Notes: a model not told the origin generated them from the letters alone. 64,000 bases of DNA from Streptomyces venezuelae (GCF_008642375.1 NZ_CP029194.1:992001-1056000); one strand, 5' to 3'. Positions 8,755 through 17,416 are shown, numbered from the stretch's first letter. Program-made: numbers and translations.

Positions 8755-10121
8755 GGGTCAAGGAGGTCGAGTTCGGCGGTGAACGCGGCGGCGAGCGCGT
8801 CGAGGTCGGGGACGGCCTCGCCGTCGGCGACGAGTCCGATGTGGACCTGTCCGCCGTACGGGGACATGGCGACGGCGAGGGACTGGCCGCGCGCCAGCGG
8901 CGCCATGGGGAAGAGCGCGCGCAGCGGGGCGCCGCCGAGGGAGAGCGCGGAGCGGGGCAGCGGCACCTGCGTGACGAGGAGGTCGAAGAGGAGCCACGCG
9001 GCGCCGGAGGCCAGCGGCGCGCCGAAGCGGTGGGCGAGCGGAGGCAACCGGTCGGCCAGGAGGGCGACGGCGCCGGCTCCCCTGGCCGGGCCCGCGGCCT
9101 TGTTCCGGTCCATCGCGTGCCGTACGGCGGCGAGCCGGGTCGCCGGGTCGGGTTCGGTGACGGGCAGGTCGAGGAGGTATCCGGAGAGGCTGTTGCCGGG
9201 TGTGGAGCCGGGTGCACCGGGGCGGCGGCGGGAGACGGGCACGAGTGCCCGGGGGTCGGTGCCGGGCAGCGGCAGGCCACGCCCGTCGAACCAGCGGCGC
9301 AGGGCTCCGGCGGTGACGGCGAGGAGGACGTCGTTGGCGGTGCCGCCGGTGGTGCGGCGGATCCGGTGGACGCGGTCGAGGGGCAGGGTCGCGGTCGCGA
9401 GCCGGCGCGTGCCGCTGGGTTCGGCGGTGAGCGCGGTGGCGGGGTCGTCGAGGCGGCCGGCGCGGACGACGGATGCGCCGACGACCGAGGCCCCGACCTC
9501 GACGGCCCGCCCGAGGTCGCCGAGCCGGTCCCGGGCGAGGCCGAGGAGGCGGCCGGGGTCGGGGAGCCAGGAGCGCGGGGGTACGGGGCGGGGGCGGCGC
9601 GCGGGCCGGCGGCCGGCGGCGATCTCGTCGAAGATCCCGGCGCCGATGGCGACGGCCCGCATGCCGTCGGCCAGGGCGTGGTGGAGCTTGACGAGGACGG
9701 CGAAGGAGCCGTCGGGGGCGCCGGTGAGCAGGTACATCTCCCAGGGAGGCAGGCCGCGTTCGACGGGGCTCTCCATGAGTTCGGCGGCGATCCGGGTGGC
9801 CTCGGCGGGGAAGTCGGCGCCGGGGAGGGTGATCTCGCGGACGTGGCGGCTCACGTCGAAGTCCGGGTCGGCGCTCCAGGCTGCGCCGCCGACGGGGAAC
9901 AGGACGTCGCGCACGCGCATCCGGAGCCGGGGGACGGCGGCGGCGCGGCGGGCGAGCAGGTCCAGGACGTCCGGCGGCGGCTCGTCGCCCGGGGCGGCGG
10001 GGACGGGCCCGAAGTGGGCGAGGGCTCCGAGGTGCAGGGGGTGGGTGGGCGATTCCAGGTGCCAGAAGGCCAGGTCCAGGGGTGCCAGTAGCTCGGTGCT
10101 GCTGCTCAAGGGTGTCCTCAC
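8751..10121 (-). CDS. WS/DGAT-family acyltransferase (wax ester synthase/diacylglycerol acyltransferase)
   Basis: Makes neutral storage lipid by transferring acyl-CoA to an alcohol or diacylglycerol. The active-site motif HHALADG (HHxxxDG) lies about 115 residues in, and the protein begins with LLAPLDLAFWHLESPTHPLH, the conserved N-terminus of the family. Further on are GTANDVLLAVTAGALRRWF and the PVSRR block. Predicted length is 456 residues from the GTG at 10121, the usual size; the frame stays open to a TTG at 10178, so the exact start is uncertain. It stands alone on the minus strand, bounded by short tandem repeats at both ends. Confidence 0.9.
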   Translation of the reverse strand: MRTPLSSSTELLAPLDLAFWHLESPTHPLHLGALAHFGPVPAAPGDEPPPDVLDLLARRAAAVPRLRMRVRDVLFPVGGAAWSADPDFDVSRHVREITLPGADFPAEATRIAAELMESPVERGLPPWEMYLLTGAPDGSFAVLVKLHHALADGMRAVAIGAGIFDEIAAGRRPARRPRPVPPRSWLPDPGRLLGLARDRLGDLGRAVEVGASVVGASVVRAGRLDDPATALTAEPSGTRRLATATLPLDRVHRIRRTTGGTANDVLLAVTAGALRRWFDGRGLPLPGTDPRALVPVSRRRPGAPGSTPGNSLSGYLLDLPVTEPDPATRLAAVRHAMDRNKAAGPARGAGAVALLADRLPPLAHRFGAPLASGAAWLLFDLLVTQVPLPRSALSLGGAPLRALFPMAPLARGQSLAVAMSPYGGQVHIGLVADGEAVPDLDALAAAFTAELDLLDP

Positions 10122-10210
10122 GTCCTGCGCGGAGAGGCGGGAGAACGAAGTCAATCGCGTACCGACAGTTACGGTCAAGTACGATCACTTCACGCTAAGT
10201 TAACATCTTC

Positions 10211-10287
10211 GGTTCGCTCTCGCTCGGCAGGCACAGCTCGTCCGGTTCGCTCTCGCTCGGCAGGCTCAGCTCGTTCGGTTCGCGCTG
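10211..10287. repeat. 33-bp tandem repeat at the 3' end of the phosphatase gene
   Basis: Two full 33-bp units (10211-10243 and 10244-10276) differ at three positions, and a partial third unit begins at 10277 with GGTTCGC. The stop codon of the PP2C phosphatase gene (10266-10268) lies inside the second unit. On the minus strand, in another frame, the units read EPNELSLPSES and EPDELCLPSES. The 33-bp length is a multiple of three but the annotated gene ends inside it. Confidence 0.85.
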
Positions 10288-12344
10288 TCCGGCACCTTGA
10301 ACTCGCACCAGACGCACTTGCCGCCGCCCCTCGACTCGACACCCCACGCGTCCGAGAGCTGGTCGACCAGGAGCAGTCCCCGTCCGGAGACGCCCGCCTC
10401 CCCCGCCTCGCGGCGCCGGGGCAGCGCGCTGGACCGGTCCTCGACCTCCACGCGCAGCCGCCGCTCGGGGCCGTTCAGGGCCCGCAGGGTCACGATCGCG
10501 CCGCCGTCGGTGTGCATCAGCGCGTTGGTCATCAGCTCGTCGGCGACCAGCTCGACCTCGTCGGCGCGCTCCCCCGCACCCCAGGCCCGCACCGCGGCCC
10601 TGATCATGTGCCGGGCCGAACTGAGCGCCTCCGGGTCGCTCTGGGCCACGTGCTGCTGGAACCGCCCGGCCCCGTGGGGCGCGAAGGTGCCCTGACGGCG
10701 CAGCAGCAGGATCGCCACGTCGTCCTCGCCGCCGCGGTCGGCGACCACGTCGCAGAGGTGGTCGGCGAGCTGCTGGAGATCGGCGGGGCCGCGCCGGACC
10801 AGGGATGTCAGCCACTGGAAGCCCTCGTCGAGGTCGGCGCCCGGCTTCTCCACGAGACCGTCGGTGTAGAGCATCAGGGTCTGTCCGGGGTCGAGCTCCA
10901 TCGCGGTCACGGGGTAGTCGAGCCGGCCGAACTCCGCGGAGAGCCCGAGCGGCAGCCCGCCCTCGACGGGAAGCCTGCGGCACCGGCCGTCGATCTCCCT
11001 CACCAGCGGGTCGACATGGCCCGCGCGGACGATCTGGACGACGCCGGTGCCGAGGTCGACCTCGGCGTACGTGCAGGTCGCGAAGCGTTCGGTGTCGAGC
11101 TCGTGCAGGAAGACCGAGGCTCTGGCCATGACGGTGGCCGGGGGATGCCCCTCGGCGGCGTAGGCGCGCAGCACGATCCGCAGCTGGCCCATGACGGCCG
11201 CCGCGTGGGTGTCGTGGCCCTGGACGTCGCCGATGACGGCGCCGACGCGTCCTCCGGGGAGCGCGATGATGTCGTACCAGTCGCCGCCGATGTCCCGGCC
11301 GAGGCGGGCCGAGCGGTAGCGGACGGCCGTCTGCGCGCCGGGCACCTCGGGGATCCGGCGGGGCAGCATCGCCTGCTGGAGCCCTTCGGCGAGGTCATGC
11401 TCCTGCTCGTACAGCATGGCCCGCTGGAGGCTCTGGGCGATGCTGCTGCCGAGGGCGACGAGCAGGGTCCGCTCGTCCTCGCTGAAGCCGGCCCTGTCGC
11501 TGTAGAGCAGGCCGAGCGCGCCGATGGGCCGGGCCTGCGCGATGAGCGGCAGATAGGCGGCGGCGGTGATGCCGAGGCCGCTGATGTGCGGCCAGAGCAC
11601 GGGGAAGGACTCGGCGAAGTCGCGGGCCGAGTCGATGAACCGGGGCCGCAGGGTCCTGATCACCTCGCTCATCGGGTACGGCTCGTCCACCCGGGTGAAG
11701 CGGGTGCCCGGCACGAAGGCGCCGTTGGGCCCCTCGGCGACCAGATGGATGCGGCCCGCTTCGAGGAGGCCCATCACGAGGCTGGCGGCACCGAAGTGTT
11801 CGAGGGCGTGCGAGTCGTTGAGGAGGTCGATGACGTCCTGCACGGTCCGGGCGTAGGCGAGGGCGGCCGTGGTGCCCTCGACGACACCGGCGCGCTGCCG
11901 GCGCCCCTCGTCGAGGCCGAGCCGGGCGGCGGATTCGGTCAGCTCGTGCGTGGCGTCGCGGAGGACGCCCACGATGCGCACCGGACGGCCCGTGCCGTCC
12001 CGCTGGACCAAGCCCTGAGTGTGGGTCCACTGGTGCCTGCCGTCGCGGCGGCGGATCCGGAAGTACGCGCCGTACTGGTCGCTGCCCTCCTTGAGCGCCT
12101 GGGCCACCAGCGTGTCGAGGCGGCGGCCCTCGTCGGGCAGGACGCGGGAGCCGAGGCTCTCGGGCCGGCCGTCGTAGTCGGCCCGGTCCATGTCGAAGAC
12201 CTCGAGCGCGGCGTCGTCCATGCTCATCGTCCCCGTGAGCAGGTCCCAGTCGAAGCCGCCCATCCGGAAGGCCGAGCCGTAGTCGTGCAGGATCCGGGCT
12301 CCGGCCCGCTCGGCCGCCTCCCCGCCCCCTCTGCCCGCGTTCAT
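10266..12344 (-). CDS. PAS-GAF-PP2C-HATPase serine phosphatase (SpoIIE/RsbU type)
   Basis: A 692-residue cytosolic regulator of anti-sigma/anti-anti-sigma switches. Domains in order: a PAS fold (about 25-140, FDWDLLTGTMSMDDAALEVF to GRHQWTHTQGLV), a GAF domain (about 165-310, RTLLVALGSSIAQSLQRA), the PP2C catalytic domain (about 335-550, with metal-binding GGDWYDIIALPGG, GDVQGHDTHAA and GGEDDVAILLL), and a HATPase_c anti-sigma kinase-like domain (about 570-690, VELVADELMTNALMHT). This combination lets one protein both dephosphorylate an antagonist and phosphorylate or bind a partner. No sigma factor or antagonist gene is adjacent, so partners are elsewhere. The last codons lie in a 33-bp tandem repeat. 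Confidence 0.93.
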   Translation of the reverse strand: MNAGRGGGEAAERAGARILHDYGSAFRMGGFDWDLLTGTMSMDDAALEVFDMDRADYDGRPESLGSRVLPDEGRRLDTLVAQALKEGSDQYGAYFRIRRRDGRHQWTHTQGLVQRDGTGRPVRIVGVLRDATHELTESAARLGLDEGRRQRAGVVEGTTAALAYARTVQDVIDLLNDSHALEHFGAASLVMGLLEAGRIHLVAEGPNGAFVPGTRFTRVDEPYPMSEVIRTLRPRFIDSARDFAESFPVLWPHISGLGITAAAYLPLIAQARPIGALGLLYSDRAGFSEDERTLLVALGSSIAQSLQRAMLYEQEHDLAEGLQQAMLPRRIPEVPGAQTAVRYRSARLGRDIGGDWYDIIALPGGRVGAVIGDVQGHDTHAAAVMGQLRIVLRAYAAEGHPPATVMARASVFLHELDTERFATCTYAEVDLGTGVVQIVRAGHVDPLVREIDGRCRRLPVEGGLPLGLSAEFGRLDYPVTAMELDPGQTLMLYTDGLVEKPGADLDEGFQWLTSLVRRGPADLQQLADHLCDVVADRGGEDDVAILLLRRQGTFAPHGAGRFQQHVAQSDPEALSSARHMIRAAVRAWGAGERADEVELVADELMTNALMHTDGGAIVTLRALNGPERRLRVEVEDRSSALPRRREAGEAGVSGRGLLLVDQLSDAWGVESRGGGKCVWCEFKVPDSANRTS

Positions 12345-12410
12345 GGGGCCACGCTAGGCGCAGCCCCGCTCCTGCGCACCATGAAGATCCGTTTCACCCC
12401 TTCGCCCCCT

Positions 12411-13640
12411 TCATCCTTCGAAGGTCTCGGGCTGCTCCTGCCCCGTGTCGGGCGGGAAGAGCTCCTGGAGCGGCAGCTCTCCTTCCGGGGAGACGGGGGG
12501 CTCGGCGTAGGGGTCGGCGTACGGATCGGTGTACGGGTCGGTGTAGGGATCCCCGTACGGGTCGGAGTTCGGGTCCTCGCGCGGATCCGCGTACGGGTCG
12601 GACGGCGGATCGGCGAACGGGTCTCCGGGCGGATCGGCGGGCTGGTCGGGGGTCGGGTCCCCGGACGGGTCGGGGTCCGCGGGAACGGGACCGGTCGGGT
12701 CCGGCGAGGAGGGCGTGACCGTTTCGGGCCGCGACGGCTCCGGGGTCGCGGGGGCGGGCGCCACGGAGTCCGGGGTCGCGGAGTCGGGGGCCGCCGGCGC
12801 CTCCGGGGCGACGGTACCGGTCAGGTGGCACGCGTCCGGGTCGCAGTCCGGCTCCACGGCGGGCTTCCGGTCCTCGGCCCCGTCGCTGCCGGTCCGGCGC
12901 TCGATCCAGCTCTTGTCGGCGGCGTTCACGATGACGAGGCTGGTGACGACGGTGCTGGTCGGCCGGACGACGATGACGTACTCGGGGTCGAAGCTCTCCC
13001 AGGGCTCGCCCTGGTGGACGCCTCCCGGGGCCGTGACCGGGCTGCGGAGCGGGTTGCCGCAGGCGCAGCGGACGCGCGGGGAGCCGTACTGGTCGACGAG
13101 GACCGCCGTACCGGACTGGAGGACGGACTGGAAGGGGGCGGCGCGGCCGCCCCGGTAGCCGTGGTTGGTGACCCGGGTGTCCGCGCGCAGGACTACGGGG
13201 GTCAGCCCGCGCAGCCAGCCGGGGACGTTCGCCTCGGGGATGCCGGCGGCCTCGGCGAAGGCACGCGTCCTCGCCGGGTCGCCGGAGAGGAAGGTGACCT
13301 GCTGCTCGACGTCGCAGCTGGCCTCCGAGCGGGTGCCGCCGTAGAGGCCGGGAGTGGAGCCCGTGATCTCTCGCACCCGCTGGAAGGAGGTGGCGGCCGG
13401 GTCCCGTTCCGGGACGGCCGCGCGGCCGGTGATCCGGGCGGTGGACGCGGTGAAGGGGTCGGGGCCCCGTGCGGTGACCGGCTGGAGGTGGACCTCCTGG
13501 GCGGCGGCGGCCGCGGGCTGCTCGCCGTGGCTGCCGCCCTGCTCGTCGGAGGTGCAGCCGGCGACGAGGAGAGCGGAGGCGAGCGTCGCGGTGATCGCGG
13601 TGGGGGTTCGCCGTCTCCGGCGCCGCTGAGGTGTGCGCAC
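12411..13640 (-). CDS. Secreted lipoprotein with DPY-rich C-terminal repeats (DUF6777-like)
   Basis: A 409-residue exported protein. The N-terminus has a run of arginines, a hydrophobic core and the lipobox LVAGC (Cys about residue 29). The folded part (about 50-260) contains six cysteines, including CACG and CDPDAC, and PWESFDPEYVIVVRP, which I associate with the DUF6777 domain of streptomycetes. From about residue 290 on it is a disordered tail of Pro, Asp and Ser that ends in at least eight short DP-type repeats (DPYADP, DPNSDPYGDP, DPYTDP). The function is unknown; the tail could serve as a cell-wall spacer or a divalent-cation-binding segment. It is transcribed alone, just upstream of the phosphatase gene on the same strand. 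Confidence 0.85.
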   Translation of the reverse strand: MRTPQRRRRRRTPTAITATLASALLVAGCTSDEQGGSHGEQPAAAAAQEVHLQPVTARGPDPFTASTARITGRAAVPERDPAATSFQRVREITGSTPGLYGGTRSEASCDVEQQVTFLSGDPARTRAFAEAAGIPEANVPGWLRGLTPVVLRADTRVTNHGYRGGRAAPFQSVLQSGTAVLVDQYGSPRVRCACGNPLRSPVTAPGGVHQGEPWESFDPEYVIVVRPTSTVVTSLVIVNAADKSWIERRTGSDGAEDRKPAVEPDCDPDACHLTGTVAPEAPAAPDSATPDSVAPAPATPEPSRPETVTPSSPDPTGPVPADPDPSGDPTPDQPADPPGDPFADPPSDPYADPREDPNSDPYGDPYTDPYTDPYADPYAEPPVSPEGELPLQELFPPDTGQEQPETFEG

Positions 13641-13789
13641 CTGGTTCTCCCGTTGTCTCGGTCGTCGTCTCGATCCGGGGCGCGGCGCCCGGTTCCGGCC
13701 AGTCCCTCATGTCTGTCGCAGCGCCGGGGCCCCCGCAAGCGGAGGAAGGCCGACCGGGTCGGTCGGCACCCGGCCGGCCGAACACCCCG

Positions 13790-13845
13790 CTTGAACGCGT
13801 TCAAGAAAGGCCCTAGGCTCGACCCGGCAGTTGAACACGTTCAAG
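13790..13845 (+). promoter_or_regulatory. Promoter of the YndJ/DUF1990/LMF operon with two matching palindromic operators
   Basis: TTGAACGCGTTCAA (13791-13804) and TTGAACACGTTCAA (13831-13844) are near-identical palindromes centred 40 bp apart, about four helical turns. The first contains a -35-like TTGAAC, and TAGGCT at 13814-13819 lies 17 bp after it as a good -10. The second operator would lie around +10. Such a layout suits a dimeric repressor of TetR type binding both sites cooperatively. No candidate repressor gene is in the window. Confidence 0.7.
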
Positions 13846-13859
13846 TCGGGGGGTTTCCG

Positions 13860-14846
13860 GTGACCACGCTGTCGATCCTGGTGAACCCGGTCGTGATGAT
13901 CGGGATGTTCTGGGTCGTACCGACGGGGCTGGCGCTCCTGGACGGACCGAGGCCGCCAGGCCTCGACCCGCTCCGACGCGCCTGGCCGCTGCTCGCCCTC
14001 CCCGGAGCCCTTGCCCTGTGGCTGCCCCGCTCCGGAGTCGCGGCCGGGCTGGCCGCCGTCTACGCCCTGGCCGCCGTGGCGCTGGCGCTCCAGGCGCCGG
14101 CCCGTCTCGTCCTCACCCGCTCGCTGCGGCCCAGGGAGGTCGCCGTGCTCACCGCGCTGGTCGCCCCGTCCGTCGCCGGCCTGGCGCTCGTCGCCGAGCG
14201 GGCCTCGTACCCGCTCTTCGGCTTCGACCTGGACATCCTCGCGCTGACCGTCCCGCACTTTCATTTCGCGGGCTTCGCCGCCGCCCTGGTCGCCGGCCTC
14301 GTCTGCCGCACCGACGACGGGCCCACCGCCCGCTTCGCCGCGCTCAGCGTCCCGGCCGGCACGCTGCTCGTCCTGGCCGGCTACTTCGTCGACGACTGGG
14401 CCGAGCTCGCCGGGGCGGTCGTCCTGACGGCCGGGATGGCGGGGGTCGCCGTCCTGACTCTGCGCGAGCGCCGCGAGCTCGCGGCCGACCGGTTCACGCG
14501 CACGCTACTCGCCGTCTCGGCCCTGGTCCTCGTCGTCACCATGCTGCTCGCGCTGAGCTGGGCGCTCGGCGAGGCCACCGGCCTGCCGCACCTCGACCTG
14601 ACCTGGATGGCCGCGACACACGGCCTGGGCAACGCCCTCGGCTTCGCGGTCTGCGCCCTCCTCGCCAGGCACCGCCTCCGCACCGACCGCACGGACCACA
14701 CAGGCAGCACGGACCACATGGGCCACACCGACCCCGCCGCCCGCACCGACCGGACGGACCGGCCCGCACCGCCCCTCCAGCCCCTCCAGCCTCTCCAGCC
14801 CCTCCCGCCCCTCCCGACCCACCCGCGAACGGAGCTCCCGGCATGA
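13860..14846 (+). CDS. YndJ-family polytopic membrane protein
   Basis: A 328-residue protein with about eight to nine hydrophobic segments between residues 5 and 275. The key stretch VPHFHFAGFAAALVAGLV, with its HFHF signature, is shared with the YndJ family known from Bacillus. The start is the GTG at 13860, about 7 bp after a run of G's. The C-terminal 55 residues are soluble and low complexity: TDRTDHTGSTDHMGHTD, then a tandem LQPLQPLQPLPPLP run. The function of YndJ proteins is not established. It is the first gene of a three-gene operon behind two matching palindromes and overlaps the DUF1990 gene by ATGA. Confidence 0.8.
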   Translation: MTTLSILVNPVVMIGMFWVVPTGLALLDGPRPPGLDPLRRAWPLLALPGALALWLPRSGVAAGLAAVYALAAVALALQAPARLVLTRSLRPREVAVLTALVAPSVAGLALVAERASYPLFGFDLDILALTVPHFHFAGFAAALVAGLVCRTDDGPTARFAALSVPAGTLLVLAGYFVDDWAELAGAVVLTAGMAGVAVLTLRERRELAADRFTRTLLAVSALVLVVTMLLALSWALGEATGLPHLDLTWMAATHGLGNALGFAVCALLARHRLRTDRTDHTGSTDHMGHTDPAARTDRTDRPAPPLQPLQPLQPLPPLPTHPRTELPA

Positions 14847-15394
14847 CCCGCCTCACGAACAGCCTCTCCCGCACCGCCCGCCCCCGCCCGGGCCTCAGCT
14901 ACCGCGAAGTCGGCGCCACCCGCTCCCCCGAGGACCTCCCCGAGGGCTACCACCACCTGCGGTACAGCGAGGTCGTCGGCCACGGCCGCGCCGCCTTCGA
15001 GGCCGCCGGGACCGCCGTGACCACCTGGCGCACGCACCGGGCCTCCGGAGCGACCGTCCGCAGCGAGGCGGCCCGCGCCTGGCCCGGTGTCCGTCTGGAG
15101 GTGTCCCTCGGGATCGGCCGTGTCCGGCTCGGCGCCCCCTGCGCGGTGATCTGGACGGCATACGAGGAGAACCGGACCGGCTTCGCCTACGGCACCCTCA
15201 CCGGGCACCCGGAGAGCGGTGAGGAGTCCTTCGTCGTCGACCTCGCACCCGACGGCACGGTCCGGTTCACGGTCACCGCCTTCAGCCGGCCCGCCGCCTG
15301 GTACACCCGGCACGCCGGCCCGCTGGTCCCCCTGCTCCAGCGGACGTACGCCCGCCACCTCGGCCGGACCCTCCGGCGTCTCGTCAGGGCGTGA
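14843..15394 (+). CDS. DUF1990 family protein
   Basis: A 183-residue soluble protein beginning at the ATG at 14843, which overlaps the YndJ stop. It shows the DUF1990 signatures LSYREVGATR, GYHHLRYSEVVGHG near residue 40, and ENRTGFAYGTLTGHPESGEE followed by FVVDLAPDG. The fold is thought to be a lipocalin-like or START-like lipid-binding barrel; this is family knowledge and not seen here. With YndJ and the LMF protein it forms a conserved trio suggestive of a membrane-lipid or secreted-lipase role. The LMF gene follows after 22 bp. Confidence 0.87.
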   Translation: MTRLTNSLSRTARPRPGLSYREVGATRSPEDLPEGYHHLRYSEVVGHGRAAFEAAGTAVTTWRTHRASGATVRSEAARAWPGVRLEVSLGIGRVRLGAPCAVIWTAYEENRTGFAYGTLTGHPESGEESFVVDLAPDGTVRFTVTAFSRPAAWYTRHAGPLVPLLQRTYARHLGRTLRRLVRA

Positions 15395-15416
15395 TCCCGG
15401 GCCGATACTGGAAGCG

Positions 15417-16838
15417 ATGGAGTGGTTCACCGCGCCCGACCTCTGGCTGAGCCGGATCGTGTTCCAGCGGGGCCTCGCCGGGCTGTACTGCGTGGCCTTC
15501 CTGTCGGCCGCCCTCCAGTTCCGGGCGCTGATGGGCGAGCGCGGCATGCTCCCCGTACCGGAGTACGTGCGCCGGACCCGGCCCCGCCGCTCCCCCTCGC
15601 TCTTCCACTGGCGCTACTCCGACCGGCTGTTCGCGACCGTCGCGTGGACCGGGGCCGCGATTTCCCTGGCCCTCGTGGCGGGAGCCGGTGACGCGGTGCC
15701 GCTGCCGGTGTCGATGCTGCTGTGGTTCGTGCTCTGGGCGCTGTACCTGTCGATCGTGAACGTGGGCCAGACCTGGTACTCCTTCGGCTGGGAGTCGCTG
15801 CTCCTGGAGACCGGGTTCCTCGCGGTCTTCCTCGGCAACGACGACACGGGACCGCCCGTGCTCGTCCTCTTCCTGCTGCGCTGGCTGCTCTTCCGGGTCG
15901 AGTTCGGCGCGGGTCTCATCAAGATCCGGGGCGACCGCTGCTGGCGGAACCTGACCTGTCTCTACCACCACCACGAGACGCAGCCGATGCCCGGCCCGCT
16001 GAGCTGGTTCTTCCACCACCTCCCGCGCCCCCTGCACCGGGTCGAGGCGGGGGCCAACCACGTCGTCCAGCTGTTCGTGCCGTTCCTGCTCTTCACCCCG
16101 CAGCCGGTGGCCACGGCCGCCGCCTGCCTCATGATCGCCACGCAGCTGTGGCTGGTGCTCTCCGGGAACTTCGCCTGGCTGAACTGGCTGACCATCGTGC
16201 TCGCCGTCTCGGTCGTGGACGCCTCCGCGCTCACCGGTGAGCACCCGCGGCCGGATCCGCCGCTCTGGTACGTGGCCGTGGTCGTCGCGCTGACCGCCTT
16301 CGTCCTGTTCCGGAGCTACCGCCCCGTGCGGAACCTGCTCTCCCGCGACCAGGCCATGAACCGCTCGTACGACCCGTTCCACCTGGTCAACACCTATGGC
16401 GCGTTCGGCACGGTCGGGCGGGTCCGGGACGAGATCGTCATCGAGGGCACCGACGACCCGGCACCGCACGCGGGCACGGTGTGGCGTGAGTACGGCTTCC
16501 GGGGGAAGCCCGGCGATCCGCGCAGGCTGCCGCGCCAGTTCGCCCCGTACCACCTCCGCCTGGACTGGCTGATGTGGTTCGCCGCCCTCTCCCCCGGCTA
16601 CGCGCGGGACTGGTTCGGGCCCTTCATGGAGCGGCTGCTCGACGGCGACCGCGACACCCTGCGGCTGCTCGCCCACAATCCGTTCCCCGACGCCCCGCCG
16701 ACGCACGTCCGCGCCCGGCTGTACCGGTACCGCTACTCGACCTGGCGCGAGCTGCGCGCGACCGGGGCCTGGTGGCACCGCACGCTGCTCCGGGAGTACC
16801 TGCCGCCGATCCGGCTCCGGGACCGGGCGGACCGGTGA
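15417..16838 (+). CDS. Lipase maturation factor (LMF1) family membrane protein
   Basis: A 473-residue protein with about eight membrane helices and the LMF hallmarks: WYSFGWESLLLETGFLAVFLG, LLRWLLFRVEFGAGLIKIRG, then CWRNLTCLYHHHETQPMPGP, and in the C-terminal soluble domain VWREYGFRGKPGDP and YHLRLDWLMWFAALS. In animals LMF1 helps lipases fold in the ER; the role of bacterial members is unproven. The start ATG at 15417 lies 22 bp after the DUF1990 stop. It is the last gene of the YndJ/DUF1990/LMF operon, which ends at a hairpin at 16864-16900. Confidence 0.9.
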   Translation: MEWFTAPDLWLSRIVFQRGLAGLYCVAFLSAALQFRALMGERGMLPVPEYVRRTRPRRSPSLFHWRYSDRLFATVAWTGAAISLALVAGAGDAVPLPVSMLLWFVLWALYLSIVNVGQTWYSFGWESLLLETGFLAVFLGNDDTGPPVLVLFLLRWLLFRVEFGAGLIKIRGDRCWRNLTCLYHHHETQPMPGPLSWFFHHLPRPLHRVEAGANHVVQLFVPFLLFTPQPVATAAACLMIATQLWLVLSGNFAWLNWLTIVLAVSVVDASALTGEHPRPDPPLWYVAVVVALTAFVLFRSYRPVRNLLSRDQAMNRSYDPFHLVNTYGAFGTVGRVRDEIVIEGTDDPAPHAGTVWREYGFRGKPGDPRRLPRQFAPYHLRLDWLMWFAALSPGYARDWFGPFMERLLDGDRDTLRLLAHNPFPDAPPTHVRARLYRYRYSTWRELRATGAWWHRTLLREYLPPIRLRDRADR

Positions 16839-16863
16839 CGGACGCGTCCCCGCACGGGACACG

Positions 16864-16900
16864 CCGGTGCCCCCGGCCGGAAGGCGGTCGGGGGCACCGG
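16864..16900. terminator. Bidirectional hairpin terminator after the LMF operon
   Basis: A perfect 12-bp stem (16864-16875 with 16889-16900; CCGGTGCCCCCG) encloses a 13-nt loop. It lies between the convergent LMF gene and the small minus-strand gene, so it can stop transcripts from both sides. No U-tract follows, as is usual in Streptomyces. Confidence 0.75.
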
Positions 16901-16941
16901 TGGAGCAAGGGTCACGTCGGAGCGGTCAGGGCACCGGAGGC

Positions 16942-17112
16942 TCAGTCGATACCGGGCAGGATGTGGGGCTCGGCGAGGTCGTCCTCGTAGCCCGCCAGCC
17001 GGATCGGGGCCGCGTGGGCCCACACTTCGAGGCTCCCGAGCTCGCCGTTCCGGCGGGGCCGGTCCTGGGGTTCGGCCGGTCTCGGTTCCTGCTTCGTCAG
17101 TTCGGGTGTCAC
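16942..17112 (-). CDS. Small conserved-looking peptide, possible modified-peptide precursor
   Basis: A 56-residue protein. The GTG at 17112 was chosen because AAGGAG stands 6 bp upstream, the best ribosome site in this stretch. The first 25 residues are charged and proline-rich (TPELTKQEPRPAEPQDR); the second half is more ordered, with LGSLEVWAHAAPIRLAG and the acidic end YEDDLAEPHILPGID. A charged leader followed by an aromatic/proline core without membrane segment is what RiPP precursors often look like, but no modification enzyme is adjacent. It lies in a gap bounded by a hairpin on each side, so it is probably its own transcript. I do not recognise the family. Confidence 0.6.
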   Translation of the reverse strand: MTPELTKQEPRPAEPQDRPRRNGELGSLEVWAHAAPIRLAGYEDDLAEPHILPGID

Positions 17113-17332
17113 CGCGCACTCCTTTGTGTCGCGTACCAATGGGACTTGGTGCCGTCGGTCGCGGTGGCGCCGTTCATCGGGCGGGACCGCGGCCTTGGTG
17201 GCAGGCCAGTCCCCGGACCGACCGTGGGGAGGGTGTGTCTCCTCGGTGGCCGACCGTGGACATCAGAGTAACCAAATGAGCGCGTCCGCGCTCTACCGGG
17301 CTCACAAGTGTGATGCGTTCGAGTGAATGAAG

Positions 17333-17374
17333 CCGGAAAGAGCGCTCTACCAGGGGGTAGAGCGCTCTTTCCGG
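17333..17374. terminator. Strong hairpin terminator downstream of the SDR gene
   Basis: A perfect 19-bp stem (17333-17351 with 17356-17374) has a 4-nt AGGG loop; the arms contain GAGCGCTC. It lies 43 bp after the SDR stop and insulates that gene from the small peptide gene on the same strand. Confidence 0.9.
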
Positions 17375-17416
17375 ACGGCGCGGGGCCGCGGAACTGCCGG
17401 GGACGGGATCCTCGGC

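Noticed and set aside
10512..14846. 1444-codon plus-strand frame
   Set aside because: Only the last 328 codons (from 13860) are a real gene (YndJ-like). The rest is antisense to the phosphatase and lipoprotein genes.
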